Source of the DNA: Thiothrix sp.
GTDB lineage: Bacteria > Pseudomonadota > Gammaproteobacteria > Thiotrichales > Thiotrichaceae
Reading direction: 5' to 3'
DNA length: 35,752 nucleotides
Assembly: GCA_020442915.1 (NCBI GenBank)
Contig: JAGRJD010000002.1
Coordinates: 1 to 35,752 of the forward strand
The notes under the pieces are model-generated. The model was not told where the DNA came from and did not search any database. It saw only the letters and a list, made by a program, of their open reading frames with translations. Shown here piece by piece: positions 10,116 to 18,881 of this stretch. How positions within the stretch are numbered: position 1 is the stretch's first letter; every line of letters starts with the position of its first letter. The position numbers and the translations under genes are program-made.

Positions 10116-11564
10116 CTATTTGACCAGCACCCTGCGTTTCTTTTCCTTGTAACGAATGACTACTTTTTTATCGCCACTGGCTGCTTTCTGTGGCTTGTAA
10201 TCATCCTTTTCCCAGCTGCCGATTTCATAGGGGGCTTCAGAGCGCTGGGTGGCCAGTTTGCGGTTTGCGCCCCCATTGAGGCGACCATAGGGGCCTTTGC
10301 GTGCCCGTGGTTGCTGGCCGTCTGCTTGTCCCTGGCCGGTTCCTTTGCGCTGGGTACGGGCATGTGCCCCCTTGTTGCCCGCCCCCGGTTTTGTGGATGC
10401 CTTGCGTGCACCGCCCCGGTTTGTTCCGGCTTTTCCGCTGCGATGTGATTGGGTCGGCTCCAGACCGGGGATGGTACGCTGAGGCAGGGCCTCACCTTGA
10501 AATTCCTCCAGCTTTTTGAGTGGCTCCCGGTCCTGGCCCCCGACCAGCAGGTAAACCTGTTCACTGCGTTCTGCAAAACCCAGGATGTCCTGCATGCGAT
10601 TGAGGTAGGACTCGGGTTTGTCCGGCATTTCAAAGTGCAGGATGACTTCGTTGCCTGCCAGTTCGGGCAGAAATTCCTCCTGGTCCGGTACGATCAGGAT
10701 TGGACAGTCCTGCAGGTTGCGTTCCTCCGGTGCCAGCAGGTGGGTGGAGTCTGCCGCATGGCCATGATTGGCAAGACTGTCCGCCAGCAGTTTTGCCGTC
10801 TTGTCGGTATTGACGAAAATGACTATCGGTTTACCCTGCTGGCTTTCCAGCAGGTAGTCACTCAGGGCCAGTTTGTGGGTGAAGTCATCCGCCAGATGAA
10901 CCACCTGTTTCAGGCGCAGGAGCTGGGTCTTCTCGTCTTCAATGGTGATTTCTTCTGCTTCCGGCAGCAGTTGGCGTGCATAAGGCGTGACCTCGTCATC
11001 ATGGCGGACAAAGGCGATGACCGGCGCTGAAGCCGGTTTTTGTGCCACGATCTTGTCAACCAGCTGGCTCAGACCCTTTTTACAAATCGTGGTCAGGTCA
11101 TCAATGATCAGCAGTTCCAGGCGGGAGAAGTCAGCCTTGTTGTTGTCCACCAAGTCGTTCATGCGACCGGGTGTGGCAATCATCAGGTCCAGCGGACGTC
11201 GCAACAGGCGCATCTGAGGCTGGTAGGGACGACCGCTGACAATGAAGCCGGTACGCAACTGCTGGTTGTCGCCCAGCAGACGCTTGATCGTATAGGTGAT
11301 CTGGTTTACACGGTCCCTGCGGGAGGTCAGGACCAGGATTCGGGTACCCTGATGCTCTTCCAGCGGGTGATTCAGTATATGGTTAATGGCCGGAATCAGG
11401 AAAGCGCCGGTTTTGCCTGCAGCGGACTGTGACCATACCAGGACACTTTTTTGTTGTGCCATCAGCGGTATCAGTTGCTGTTGCAACTCGGTCGGATTCT
11501 CGTATCCAGCAGATGCGATACTGGCGGCAAAAGCTTCCTGTAAGCCTAAGTCACTAAAAGACAA
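10116..11564 (-). CDS. DEAD-box helicase-like protein with degenerate catalytic motifs
   Basis: The 482-residue protein has the two-RecA-domain plan of DEAD-box RNA helicases plus a basic Gly/Lys/Arg-rich tail (about 371-482). Intact or nearly so are the Q motif (YENPTELQQ, 21-29), motif I (SQSAAGKT, 45-52) and motif Ib (TPGR, 131-134). Motif Ia is TSRRDRV instead of PTREL-like. Motif II reads DDLT (155-158) instead of DEAD. SAT is missing near 185. Motif V is not recognisable, and motif VI reads NRMQDILGFA (322-331) instead of HRxGRTGRxx. It may bind ATP and RNA but probably cannot work as a normal helicase. The start is a TTG with GGAG 7 bases upstream. The frame is uninterrupted over 1.4 kb, so it is not an obvious pseudogene. 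Confidence 0.85.
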   Translation of the reverse strand: MSFSDLGLQEAFAASIASAGYENPTELQQQLIPLMAQQKSVLVWSQSAAGKTGAFLIPAINHILNHPLEEHQGTRILVLTSRRDRVNQITYTIKRLLGDNQQLRTGFIVSGRPYQPQMRLLRRPLDLMIATPGRMNDLVDNNKADFSRLELLIIDDLTTICKKGLSQLVDKIVAQKPASAPVIAFVRHDDEVTPYARQLLPEAEEITIEDEKTQLLRLKQVVHLADDFTHKLALSDYLLESQQGKPIVIFVNTDKTAKLLADSLANHGHAADSTHLLAPEERNLQDCPILIVPDQEEFLPELAGNEVILHFEMPDKPESYLNRMQDILGFAERSEQVYLLVGGQDREPLKKLEEFQGEALPQRTIPGLEPTQSHRSGKAGTNRGGARKASTKPGAGNKGAHARTQRKGTGQGQADGQQPRARKGPYGRLNGGANRKLATQRSEAPYEIGSWEKDDYKPQKAASGDKKVVIRYKEKKRRVLVK

Positions 11565-11708
11565 GTTAAAACTCCCTGACAGAACAAGCAGGTAAGTGCT
11601 TCATAACCTTTTACTTCATGAACACTTAAAAGGGGATTAACGGAACGACAACCACACGGAGCGGAAAATTCTGGATTGTGAATGAAATTGCGCCCCATAT
11701 TGCAGGTA

Positions 11709-11737
11709 AAATTATTACATTCGGGGGGCATAGTCAA
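11709..11737 (-). promoter_or_regulatory. Possible sigma-70 promoter for the DEAD-like gene
   Basis: On the minus strand TTGACT (11732-11737) is followed after 17 bases by TAATTT (11709-11714). The -35 box is good and the -10 box weak. It lies about 145 bases upstream of the TTG start and downstream of the radA stop. Confidence 0.35.
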
Positions 11738-11762
11738 TAAATATGCGACAGGCGTTGTACTT

Positions 11763-13124
11763 TTACATCAGTGCGGCAATGGCCTCCTCCAGTCTGGGAA
11801 TGGCGGTGATTTCCATATCCCCGATGCGTTGCCGCGGATGGTTCTGTTTGGGGATCAGGGCGCGTTTGAATCCGTGTTTGGCGGCTTCCTTCAGGCGCTC
11901 CATGCCATTGGGTACGGGGCGGATTTCGCCGGCCAGCCCGACCTCTCCAAACACGATCAGGTCGGTTGGCAGGGGATGGCTGCGGAAACTGGACAGGGCC
12001 GCCATCAGCAGTGGCAGGTCGGCGGCGGTTTCGGCGATTTTGACGCCACCCACGATGTTGATGAAAACATCCTGATCATACATGGGGATACCGCCGTGAC
12101 GATGCAGAACCGCCAGCAGCATGGCAAGCCGGTTCTGCTCCAGCCCGAGTGCCACCCGTTTGGGCTGGCCACCATGGCTGCTGTCGACCAGTGCCTGCAT
12201 TTCCACCAGCAGGGGACGGGTGCCTTCGCGGGTGACCATGATCACGCTGCCGGATACCGGTTCCTCATGACGGGACAGGAAGATGGCAGAAGGGTTGCTG
12301 ACACCTTTCAGGCCCTGCTCGGTCATGGCGAATACGCCCAGCTCGTTGACGGCACCGAAGCGGTTCTTGACCGCACGCAGGATGCGGTAGCGGCCTCCGG
12401 GGTCCCCCTCGAAGTACAGGACGGTATCCACCATGTGTTCAAGGACACGCGGTCCTGCGAGGGTCCCCTCCTTGGTGACATGACCGACAATGAACAGCAC
12501 GGTCTGGGTCTGCTTGGCGAAGCGTACCAGCTGGGCGGCAGATTCCCGGATCTGGCTGACCGAGCCGGGGGCAGACTGCAGCTGCTCGGTAAACAGGGTC
12601 TGGATCGAGTCAATGACCATCAGCGTCGGCTGTTCCTGCCGGGCCAGACTGATGATGGTTTCCACGCCGGTCTCCGTCAGCAGGCGCAGGTGATCCGCCA
12701 CCAGCCCCAGCCGCTGGGCACGCATGCTGACCTGCTGCATGGACTCCTCGCCGGTGACATACAGGCTTTTGACCGCTGGCAGGCTACACAGGGTCTGCAG
12801 CAGAATGGTGGATTTGCCGATACCGGGATCACCTCCGATCAGGATCACTGAGCCGGCCACCAGTCCACCACCCAGTACCCGGTCCAGCTCCGACTGGCCG
12901 GTTGTGGTACGCGGCTCCTCGGCAACCTCAATATCTTTCAGCGAGCGGATGATGGTTGCATCACCGGCGTAACCGCTGAAGCGCGGATTCCGGGTTTTCT
13001 TCGCTGCTACAGCCGCACTTTCTTCCAGGGTGTTCCAGGCCCCGCAATCCGGGCACTGGCCGTTCCATTTGGACTGCAGGCTGCCACAGGCGGTACAGTG
13101 GTATTGAATGCGGGCTTTATTCAT
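11763..13124 (-). CDS. radA: DNA repair protein RadA (Sms)
   Basis: RadA is a RecA-like, DnaB-like hexameric motor that drives branch migration during recombination. The 453-residue product has the N-terminal zinc finger (C10, C13, C24, C27), Walker A GGDPGIGKST at 97-106, the RadA-specific KNRFG motif at 253-257 and a C-terminal Lon-protease-like domain. The ATG overlaps the last codons of the upstream yfjD-like gene by 8 bp, so it is the third gene of the ypjD-yfjD-radA unit. The length is typical (E. coli 460). Confidence 0.97.
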   Translation of the reverse strand: MNKARIQYHCTACGSLQSKWNGQCPDCGAWNTLEESAAVAAKKTRNPRFSGYAGDATIIRSLKDIEVAEEPRTTTGQSELDRVLGGGLVAGSVILIGGDPGIGKSTILLQTLCSLPAVKSLYVTGEESMQQVSMRAQRLGLVADHLRLLTETGVETIISLARQEQPTLMVIDSIQTLFTEQLQSAPGSVSQIRESAAQLVRFAKQTQTVLFIVGHVTKEGTLAGPRVLEHMVDTVLYFEGDPGGRYRILRAVKNRFGAVNELGVFAMTEQGLKGVSNPSAIFLSRHEEPVSGSVIMVTREGTRPLLVEMQALVDSSHGGQPKRVALGLEQNRLAMLLAVLHRHGGIPMYDQDVFINIVGGVKIAETAADLPLLMAALSSFRSHPLPTDLIVFGEVGLAGEIRPVPNGMERLKEAAKHGFKRALIPKQNHPRQRIGDMEITAIPRLEEAIAALM

Positions 13125-14409
13125 GGGATTCCCGGAGCATGGGGCGGTTGATGGGAGGGTGTATGATCAGGGTTTTGATGGCATTTTTGCGGGTTTTGCG
13201 GATTTCCATCGGATACCCGTTGATCAGTACGGTCATGCTGGGCACGGGGATGGAGCCAAGGTGCTCCATGATCAGGCCGTTTATGGTTTTCGGGCCTTCG
13301 ACCGGGAGCTGAATGTCCAGCTCCCGGTTGATTTCCCGGATCGGGGTGGCGCCATCCAGCCAGTAACTGCCATCCTCCATGCGCTGGATGGCGTGCGTGT
13401 GCGTAGCCGGGACAGTGGAGAATTTACCGACAATTTCCTCCAGGATGTCCTCCATGGTCAAAAGGCCGAGTATCTCCCCGTATTCGTCCACGATGATGGC
13501 AATCCGGCGTGAGGCCTCGCGGAAGTTGATCAGTTGCTGGGTCAGGGGGGTACCTTCGGGGACAAAGTACGCCGGGCGGATGGTTTGCAGCAAACGGGTT
13601 TTTTCCAGGTGTCCTTCCTGAAACAGGGGCAGAATCTTGCGCAGATGAAGAAAACCCAGAATATTGTCCAGACTGCCATCATAGACCAGCAGGCGGGTGA
13701 ACTGGCTGTGCAGTATCTGCTGTTCGGCATCGGCCCAGTCATCGGAAACGTCGACACCGACAATCTGGGGGCGGGGAATCATGACATCCTCAACCGTGGC
13801 GGATTCCAGGTCCAGTACGCTGATGAGCATGTCCAGATGGGCTCTGGGGATGCTTTTGCCGGCTGAGTTCATGATGCTGCGCAGCTCTTCCCGGTTCAGG
13901 CTGGTATTGGCTGTCGGATTGGGGTCTGCCTTGAGCAGTTTCAGCAGGGTATTGGAAATCAGGTTGACCAGCCAGACCAGTGGCCAGGCCAGTTTCAGGG
14001 TGGTGTTGATGATGTGTGCGGCCGGAAAGGCGATGCGCTCCGGGTGCAGGGCTGCGAGGGTCTTGGGCATGACCTCGGCAAAGATGAGCAGAAACAGGGT
14101 CAGCAGGCCGGTCATCAGGGCCAGCCCCGCGCTGCCGAACAACTCCAGGCTGATCAGGGTGGCCAGCTGGGTGATCAGGATATTGGTGAAATTGTTGCCC
14201 AGCAGAATGAAGCCGATCAGTTGATCGGGCTTGTCCAGCAGCTTCTGGGCCAGTCGGGCCCCCATATGGCCGGACTCGGCCAGATGCCGGAGCTTGTAGC
14301 GGTTCAGGGACATCAGGGCGGTTTCCGAGCTGGAAAAAAAGCCTGACAGCATGAAAAGAATGACCAGCACGGTAAATTGCAGCCATAAGGGGATGTCTGT
14401 TGGGTTCAT
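13117..14409 (-). CDS. yfjD: CNNM/HlyC-CorC family membrane protein with CBS domains (YfjD-like)
   Basis: The 430-residue protein has an N-terminal DUF21/CNNM membrane domain (about 1-180, four hydrophobic segments), starting with a helix followed by SGFFSSSETALMSLNR. A CBS pair follows (about 200-330, including EDVMIPRPQIVGVD and IIVDEYGEILGLLTMEDILEEIVG). A C-terminal CorC/HlyC transporter-associated domain (about 345-425) completes it. The family is linked to magnesium or cobalt transport and resistance, but the substrate cannot be read here. It follows ypjD with an ATGA overlap, the same neighbour as in E. coli, and runs into radA. Confidence 0.9.
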   Translation of the reverse strand: MNPTDIPLWLQFTVLVILFMLSGFFSSSETALMSLNRYKLRHLAESGHMGARLAQKLLDKPDQLIGFILLGNNFTNILITQLATLISLELFGSAGLALMTGLLTLFLLIFAEVMPKTLAALHPERIAFPAAHIINTTLKLAWPLVWLVNLISNTLLKLLKADPNPTANTSLNREELRSIMNSAGKSIPRAHLDMLISVLDLESATVEDVMIPRPQIVGVDVSDDWADAEQQILHSQFTRLLVYDGSLDNILGFLHLRKILPLFQEGHLEKTRLLQTIRPAYFVPEGTPLTQQLINFREASRRIAIIVDEYGEILGLLTMEDILEEIVGKFSTVPATHTHAIQRMEDGSYWLDGATPIREINRELDIQLPVEGPKTINGLIMEHLGSIPVPSMTVLINGYPMEIRKTRKNAIKTLIIHPPINRPMLRESHE

Positions 14410-15194
14410 ATTTTGTGGACCATGTACTCCAGCACAAATTTGCTGCCGAAAAAGCCCAGCATCAGCAGGGTGAAGCCGCTCAGGGTCCAGCGGACTGCGA
14501 TGCGGCCCCGCCAGCCATACTGCCAGTGGCCGATCAACAGGGTGGTAAAGACGGCCCAGGCGATCAGGGACAGAACGGTTTTGTGCGCGACACCCTGCCC
14601 GAACAGGCCGTGCAGGGACAGGAGGCCGCTGATCAGGCCCAGGGTCAGCAGTACGACGCCGGTCAGAATCAGCTGGAACAGCAGTGATTCCATGTCCTGC
14701 AGGGGAGGCAGGGCTTTCATCAGGTAGCCGGACTGGTGGTTGTGCAGCTGGTGATTCTGGACTGCCAGCAGGATTGACTGGAGCGCAGCCAGCATCAGCA
14801 TGCTGTAGGCCAGCAGTGACAGCAGGATATGCAGGCCCAGCCCTTCATTCAGGGCAATGGTTCTGCCTGTGGCCAGCAGGGCATCCAGCAGCAGGCTGAT
14901 CAAGGTGAAAGGCAGAATCAGCAGGCCCAGTGAGGCCAGTGGCCGCTTGATCTGGGCGAAAAACAGGATCAGGCTGGCCAGCCACATGACCAGCGACAGG
15001 GCACTGAAGAAATCAATCGCCAATCCATGCGTCTGCAGGCCGGGCAACAGCAGGGTGAGTCCGTGCAGGATCAGTGCCAGCCCCCAGATCGGACCCGGAC
15101 CGGGGAAACGCTGCGGCTGCCACAGGCGTGCAGCGATAAGCAGCCAGGTCGCCAGCCATGCCAGAATGGCCAGGATCAGAAGGGTATTTGTCAT
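14406..15194 (-). CDS. ypjD: Inner-membrane protein YpjD, cytochrome c assembly (CcsA/HemX-like) family
   Basis: The 262-residue protein is almost entirely hydrophobic, with about eight membrane segments, and matches the CcsA/CcmC-like 'cytochrome c assembly protein' family in length and in its His-containing loops (LGLHILLSLLAYSMLML and LHGLFGQGVAHKTVLSLIAW). In E. coli ypjD also lies next to ffh and upstream of yfjD. The family may handle haem, but the specific function of YpjD is not established. The stop overlaps the yfjD ATG by 4 bases. It is divergent from ffh with 90 bases between the starts. Confidence 0.88.
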   Translation of the reverse strand: MTNTLLILAILAWLATWLLIAARLWQPQRFPGPGPIWGLALILHGLTLLLPGLQTHGLAIDFFSALSLVMWLASLILFFAQIKRPLASLGLLILPFTLISLLLDALLATGRTIALNEGLGLHILLSLLAYSMLMLAALQSILLAVQNHQLHNHQSGYLMKALPPLQDMESLLFQLILTGVVLLTLGLISGLLSLHGLFGQGVAHKTVLSLIAWAVFTTLLIGHWQYGWRGRIAVRWTLSGFTLLMLGFFGSKFVLEYMVHKI

Positions 15195-15234
15195 TATCAG
15201 CGCTTGCTTCTCTAGGCTATGACCATATAGTTGG

Positions 15235-15243
15235 TGCTATGAT
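15235..15243 (+). promoter_or_regulatory. Possible extended -10 promoter of ffh
   Basis: TGC followed by TATGAT (15238-15243) fits an extended -10 element about 42 bases before the ffh ATG. I see no matching -35 box, as is usual for extended -10 promoters. Confidence 0.4.
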
Positions 15244-15284
15244 AGCAATTTGTGCGCCATCGGGACCAGAAGAAGACAACAGCC

Positions 15285-16679
15285 ATGTTTGAAAACCTGA
15301 GTGAACGTCTGGCGGGGACGGTAAAAAAGCTGCGGGGGCAGGCGCGCCTGACCGATGACAATATCAGGGATGCGATGCGGGATGTGCGTATGGCATTACT
15401 GGAGGCGGATGTCGCACTGCCGGTGGTGCGTGATTTCACGGCCCGGGTGCGGGAACGTGCCGTGGGACAGGAAGTCATCAAAAGCCTCTCGCCTGGTCAG
15501 GCCCTGATCAAGGTGGTGCATGAGGAACTGGTCGAAATCATGGGGCAGGCGAATGAGTCCCTGAGCCTCAATGCCCAGCCGCCGGCTGTGATCCTGATGG
15601 CCGGATTGCAGGGTGCGGGAAAAACCACCACCGTCGGCAAGCTGACCCGTTACCTCAAGACCCGTCAGGGTAAAAAATCGGTGATGGTGGCCAGCTGTGA
15701 TGTGTACCGACCGGCTGCCATCCGGCAGCTGGAAACCGTGGCTGGACAGACTGATGCGATCTTTTTCCCCAGCCGTGCCGATCAGGACCCGGTAACGATT
15801 GCGCGTCAGGCCCTGGAACAGGCCAGGCGCCAGTACGCCGACGTGCTGATTATTGATACTGCCGGACGTCTGCATGTGGATGCGGACATGATGGACGAGA
15901 TTGCCCGGATTCATGCAGTAGTCAAGCCGGTGGAAACCCTGTTTGTTGTGGACAGTATGACCGGGCAGGATGCGGCCAATGCCGCCAAATCCTTCGGGGA
16001 TGCCCTGCCACTGACGGGGGTGGTGCTCACCAAGGCCGATGGTGATGCACGCGGTGGTGCCGCTTTGTCCGTGCGGCATGTTACCGGCAAGCCGATCAAG
16101 TTTCTGGGTATGGGTGAGAAGCTGGATGCGCTGGAGGCCTTTCATCCGGATCGCATGGCTTCACGCATTCTCGGGATGGGGGATGTGCTGAGCCTGATTG
16201 AGGAGGCGCATCAACGGGTTGATCATGAAAAGGCCCAGAAGCTGGCCAAAAAACTGAACAAGGGCAAGGGGTTTAATTTCGAGGATCTGCGTGAACAGAT
16301 GTTGCAGATGCAGAAGATGGGCGGGATGGAAAGCCTGCTGGACAAGCTGCCGGGTGCAGGGGGGCTGGCCGGCAGGCTTCCTGAGCAGGGCGGGGATCGG
16401 GAAATCCGGCGCATGATCGCCATTATCAATTCAATGACCTTGCAGGAGCGACGTTATCCCGACCTGATCAAGGCTTCACGCAAGCGCCGGATTGCTGCAG
16501 GCTGCGGTCTGCAGGTTCAGGATGTCAATCGCCTGCTCAAGCAGCATCAGCAGATGAGCAAGGTGATGAAACAGTTTTCCAAGGGTGGGGGCATGCGGCG
16601 GATGATGCAGGCCATGAAAGGGCGGCTGCCGCCGGGAATGGGGGGGGGCGGGGGGCCGCCGATCGGAGGAATTTTTTAG
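15285..16679 (+). CDS. ffh: Signal recognition particle protein Ffh (SRP54)
   Basis: Ffh binds 4.5S RNA and the signal sequences of inner-membrane proteins and delivers ribosomes to FtsY. The 464-residue product has the N-domain, G-domain motifs G1 GLQGAGKT (107-114), DTAGR and TKADGDARGGAAL, and a Met-rich M domain (MLQMQKMGGMESLL onward). I chose the ATG at 15285 (MFENLSERL, the family start) over a GTG at 15252. The C-terminus ends in a glycine-rich tail (MGGGGGPPIGGIF) coded by nine G, a C, then six G. The 4.5S RNA gene is not in this window. Confidence 0.97.
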   Translation: MFENLSERLAGTVKKLRGQARLTDDNIRDAMRDVRMALLEADVALPVVRDFTARVRERAVGQEVIKSLSPGQALIKVVHEELVEIMGQANESLSLNAQPPAVILMAGLQGAGKTTTVGKLTRYLKTRQGKKSVMVASCDVYRPAAIRQLETVAGQTDAIFFPSRADQDPVTIARQALEQARRQYADVLIIDTAGRLHVDADMMDEIARIHAVVKPVETLFVVDSMTGQDAANAAKSFGDALPLTGVVLTKADGDARGGAALSVRHVTGKPIKFLGMGEKLDALEAFHPDRMASRILGMGDVLSLIEEAHQRVDHEKAQKLAKKLNKGKGFNFEDLREQMLQMQKMGGMESLLDKLPGAGGLAGRLPEQGGDREIRRMIAIINSMTLQERRYPDLIKASRKRRIAAGCGLQVQDVNRLLKQHQQMSKVMKQFSKGGGMRRMMQAMKGRLPPGMGGGGGPPIGGIF

Positions 16680-16730
16680 AAAGCACAGGAATCATTTAAC
16701 CTGTACCGGCAGCGGACTGGGCTCTTTCCG

Positions 16731-16760
16731 TTGTATTTTGGGTACAGCTTGTTGCATAAT
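16731..16760 (+). promoter_or_regulatory. Possible promoter of the first lipoprotein gene
   Basis: TTGTAT (16731-16736) and CATAAT (16755-16760) are separated by 18 bases, about 106 bases before the ATG at 16867. A TTGACA at 16807-16812 lacks a -10 box at the right distance. Confidence 0.35.
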
Positions 16761-16866
16761 GGAGCTACCTTGAATGGGTGTTGCTTTATGGCAACAAGCC
16801 TGTTTGTTGACAGACAGGCCACTAGGGGCAGCCCTGTGAATTATTATAAATACGAGAATTAATACC

Positions 16867-17382
16867 ATGAAAAACAAGAATGCGTTGACCCTTGCATCCG
16901 TCGTTGTTGCAGGCATGCTGGCATCGGGTTGTAGCCAGCAGATGGCGTCCCAGCAGGCAGTAGAAGATACCATCGTGCCGGCACCCGAGATTGTGTCGCC
17001 GCCACCAGCACCGCTGCCGCCCGTTGTGGATTGCAGCCAGTGTGAACGTCCGGCTCCGGTGCCGGTTCCCGTTTACCGTCCGGCCCCGGTACCCGCGCCC
17101 AAGCCCAGCAACAACCAGTGGGCACATACCCACCCGGCCATTCCGGGTTGTACCGATTCCGTGACCCACTCGCATCCTTTCACTGACAGGAATCACAAGC
17201 ATCGCTACAGCTGCCGTCGTCCCGTGCAGCAGCAATATACTCCCAAGCCGCGTTATGCGCCGGCTCCGATGCCGGCTCCGGTACAGCAGCCAAGGATTGT
17301 CATGCCCAGGGTCAAGGCCAAGGGAACCTATCGTGGACCGGTACAGTATGACCCCAGCCTGATGCAGAACTATCAGCAGTAA
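16867..17382 (+). CDS. Putative lipoprotein with His/Cys-rich unit and KxKG-type C-terminal tail (paralogue 1)
   Basis: I do not recognise a named family. The 171-residue product has a lipoprotein signal peptide (MLASGC; lipidated Cys22, then SQQ, with no Asp at +2, so outer-membrane sorting is likely). A Pro-rich spacer contains CSQC at 56-59. A 30-residue unit at 87-116 starts HTHPAIPGC and ends RYSC, with six His and two Cys. A second Pro-rich stretch follows, then the tail 146-171 starting MPRVKAKG and ending NYQQ. The same lipobox, CxxC, unit and tail recur in the protein at 18953, and the tail recurs in the one at 19839. The unit could bind a metal; that is inference. A strong terminator follows, so it is probably transcribed alone. 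Confidence 0.85.
   Translation: MKNKNALTLASVVVAGMLASGCSQQMASQQAVEDTIVPAPEIVSPPPAPLPPVVDCSQCERPAPVPVPVYRPAPVPAPKPSNNQWAHTHPAIPGCTDSVTHSHPFTDRNHKHRYSCRRPVQQQYTPKPRYAPAPMPAPVQQPRIVMPRVKAKGTYRGPVQYDPSLMQNYQQ
17125..17214 (+). repeat. His/Cys-rich protein repeat unit, copy 1
   Basis: This codes for 30 residues with the pattern HTHPAIPGC, TDSVTHSHP, a short linker with RNHKH, then RYSC. It is the single copy in paralogue 1. The same 19-base DNA run, CCCACCCGGCCATTCCGGG, occurs here and in copy 2 at 19172, so the duplication is not ancient. Confidence 0.85.
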
Positions 17383-17438
17383 GGCGGGCGATGCACCGAA
17401 TTGTTTTGTCATGACTGATTCGGTGTTGTAATCTGTAG

Positions 17439-17470
17439 AGCCCGATGGTTCTATGTCGTCGGGCTTTTTT
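17439..17470 (+). terminator. Rho-independent terminator after lipoprotein 1
   Basis: A 9-bp stem (AGCCCGATG pairing with CGTCGGGCT, one G-U pair) has a 9-base loop and is followed directly by six T. It separates the lipoprotein gene from the secreted protein gene at 17578. Confidence 0.88.
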
Positions 17471-17577
17471 GTGGGCCTGTATTTTCTGCCTGGGAGTGGG
17501 TTGCTGCTGTGAACTCCAGTGTGGTGCGCATGTCTGCAGAATGACAAGCAATTTTTATATCGACAAAAGCCGGAATT

Positions 17578-18825
17578 ATGTCCAAACTCACTTTATCCTC
17601 AATTCTTTTGTTTGTACTGGCTGGCATCCTGTCCTTCAGCGGGGTGGCGCAGGCCAGTGTCTGGAAAAACCGGGCTGACTGGAACGCCGACTGGGAGAAA
17701 CGCTACCAGCAGTGGGTGGTGCAGAGCTGGAAGGATGACATTTTCATGAATCCCGCCAAGCCAGCCTATTACAAGTTTGAAAATGACTGTGCCGATGCCA
17801 GTTATGCCATGCGCCTGATCTTTTCCTATGAGAACGGGCTGCCTTTTGTCATCAACAACCAGATGCGGCCCGGCAAACTGATCAGCAACAGCATGACTGA
17901 CTGGGACCGGCTGCCATCCGAGTCACAGCGGGTACGCCGGTTCATGGATTATGTAGCCGACATAACCAGTACCAAATCATTGCGTCACGACACCTATCCG
18001 GTGGCCTTGGCGGATATCAAGCCGGGTGATATCTATGTGGCACCAGGCGTACACTCCTACCAGATTGTTGAAGTGACCGAGACCGGGATTGCCGAAGTCA
18101 TGGCGTCCACCACCCCTAAGCAGGCGCGGTTCCTGCTGCGTACCCCCTCTTTCCCGTTCTATGTTCCGGACTCCAAGGACATGAGTGATGGCTACCGGCG
18201 CTTCAAGTTGCCACAGAATATCCGCAGATCCGCTAAGGAGCAGCCGGGTTACAGTGAGGAGCAATATCGGGTGGCCCGGGATCTGGAGTTTGACTACGTA
18301 CTGTTTACCGATGTGATTTCGCGCAAGCTGGGGCGTCGTCCCGAGCGTCCGGATGAAAAGACGACCCGTCTGCTGCTGGCACTGTGTATGTATGCCAATG
18401 ACCGGAGTGTGTATGTCTATGATGCATTGTGGCACTTGCAGGAAATCCGCAAGCAGGGGCGCCAGTGCATGAACCAGCGTGAATATGATGATTACTCAAC
18501 TCCTGGACGTGACAAGCGTTTGAAGCTGTTTTTCAGCTCAATCCGCCATCACCTGGATCGTATCGGGCGCTTTGATCCGCGCTCCCATCCGGCGCGCTGG
18601 GCCAAAGCCGTGTTCGCCATTGATGAGCCACCTGCATCAGAATTGAAACATCTCAATGATTTCTGTATGGTGCAATTGACGCTGGGGGAGGAGTTGTACA
18701 TGACCCTGCGTGAGTTGCGGCAGAACCTGGACGGTGGTTATCTGGTTTCCGATCCTCATGCACCTTTGCAGTACCGGTGGGGAATCGAGAAAAAACCCTA
18801 TAAAGCTACCTGCCCGACGTATTAA
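17578..18825 (+). CDS. Secreted protein of unknown family, possible NlpC/P60-like cysteine peptidase
   Basis: The 415-residue protein has a Sec signal peptide (hydrophobic 7-20, cleavage likely after AQA at 27). The N-terminal half shows a pattern typical of papain-fold cell-wall enzymes: a Cys at the start of a helix (FENDCADASYAMRL, C71), later the turn DIKPGDIYVAPG, and a His on the next strand (H159 in VHSYQIVEV). I infer C71 and H159 as a catalytic pair. The C-terminal half (about 200-415) is helical, with Cys at 297, 378 and 412 by my count, and matches nothing I know. It lies between two paralogous lipoprotein genes and has its own upstream terminator. Substrate unknown. Confidence 0.8.
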   Translation: MSKLTLSSILLFVLAGILSFSGVAQASVWKNRADWNADWEKRYQQWVVQSWKDDIFMNPAKPAYYKFENDCADASYAMRLIFSYENGLPFVINNQMRPGKLISNSMTDWDRLPSESQRVRRFMDYVADITSTKSLRHDTYPVALADIKPGDIYVAPGVHSYQIVEVTETGIAEVMASTTPKQARFLLRTPSFPFYVPDSKDMSDGYRRFKLPQNIRRSAKEQPGYSEEQYRVARDLEFDYVLFTDVISRKLGRRPERPDEKTTRLLLALCMYANDRSVYVYDALWHLQEIRKQGRQCMNQREYDDYSTPGRDKRLKLFFSSIRHHLDRIGRFDPRSHPARWAKAVFAIDEPPASELKHLNDFCMVQLTLGEELYMTLRELRQNLDGGYLVSDPHAPLQYRWGIEKKPYKATCPTY

Positions 18826-18881
18826 ACCTTTGCTTTTGTGTTTTATATGTCGTAAAAATGTGAGACAGACACACTTTGTTG

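Noticed and set aside
11682..12851. A 389-codon plus-strand frame over radA
   Set aside because: It is a shadow of the radA gene; the composition (Gly, Gln, His, Asp) is typical of an antisense frame and it lacks a domain.
16807..16850. TTGACA followed by TATAAA as a promoter for lipoprotein 1
   Set aside because: The boxes are 32 bases apart, far beyond the usual 15-19.
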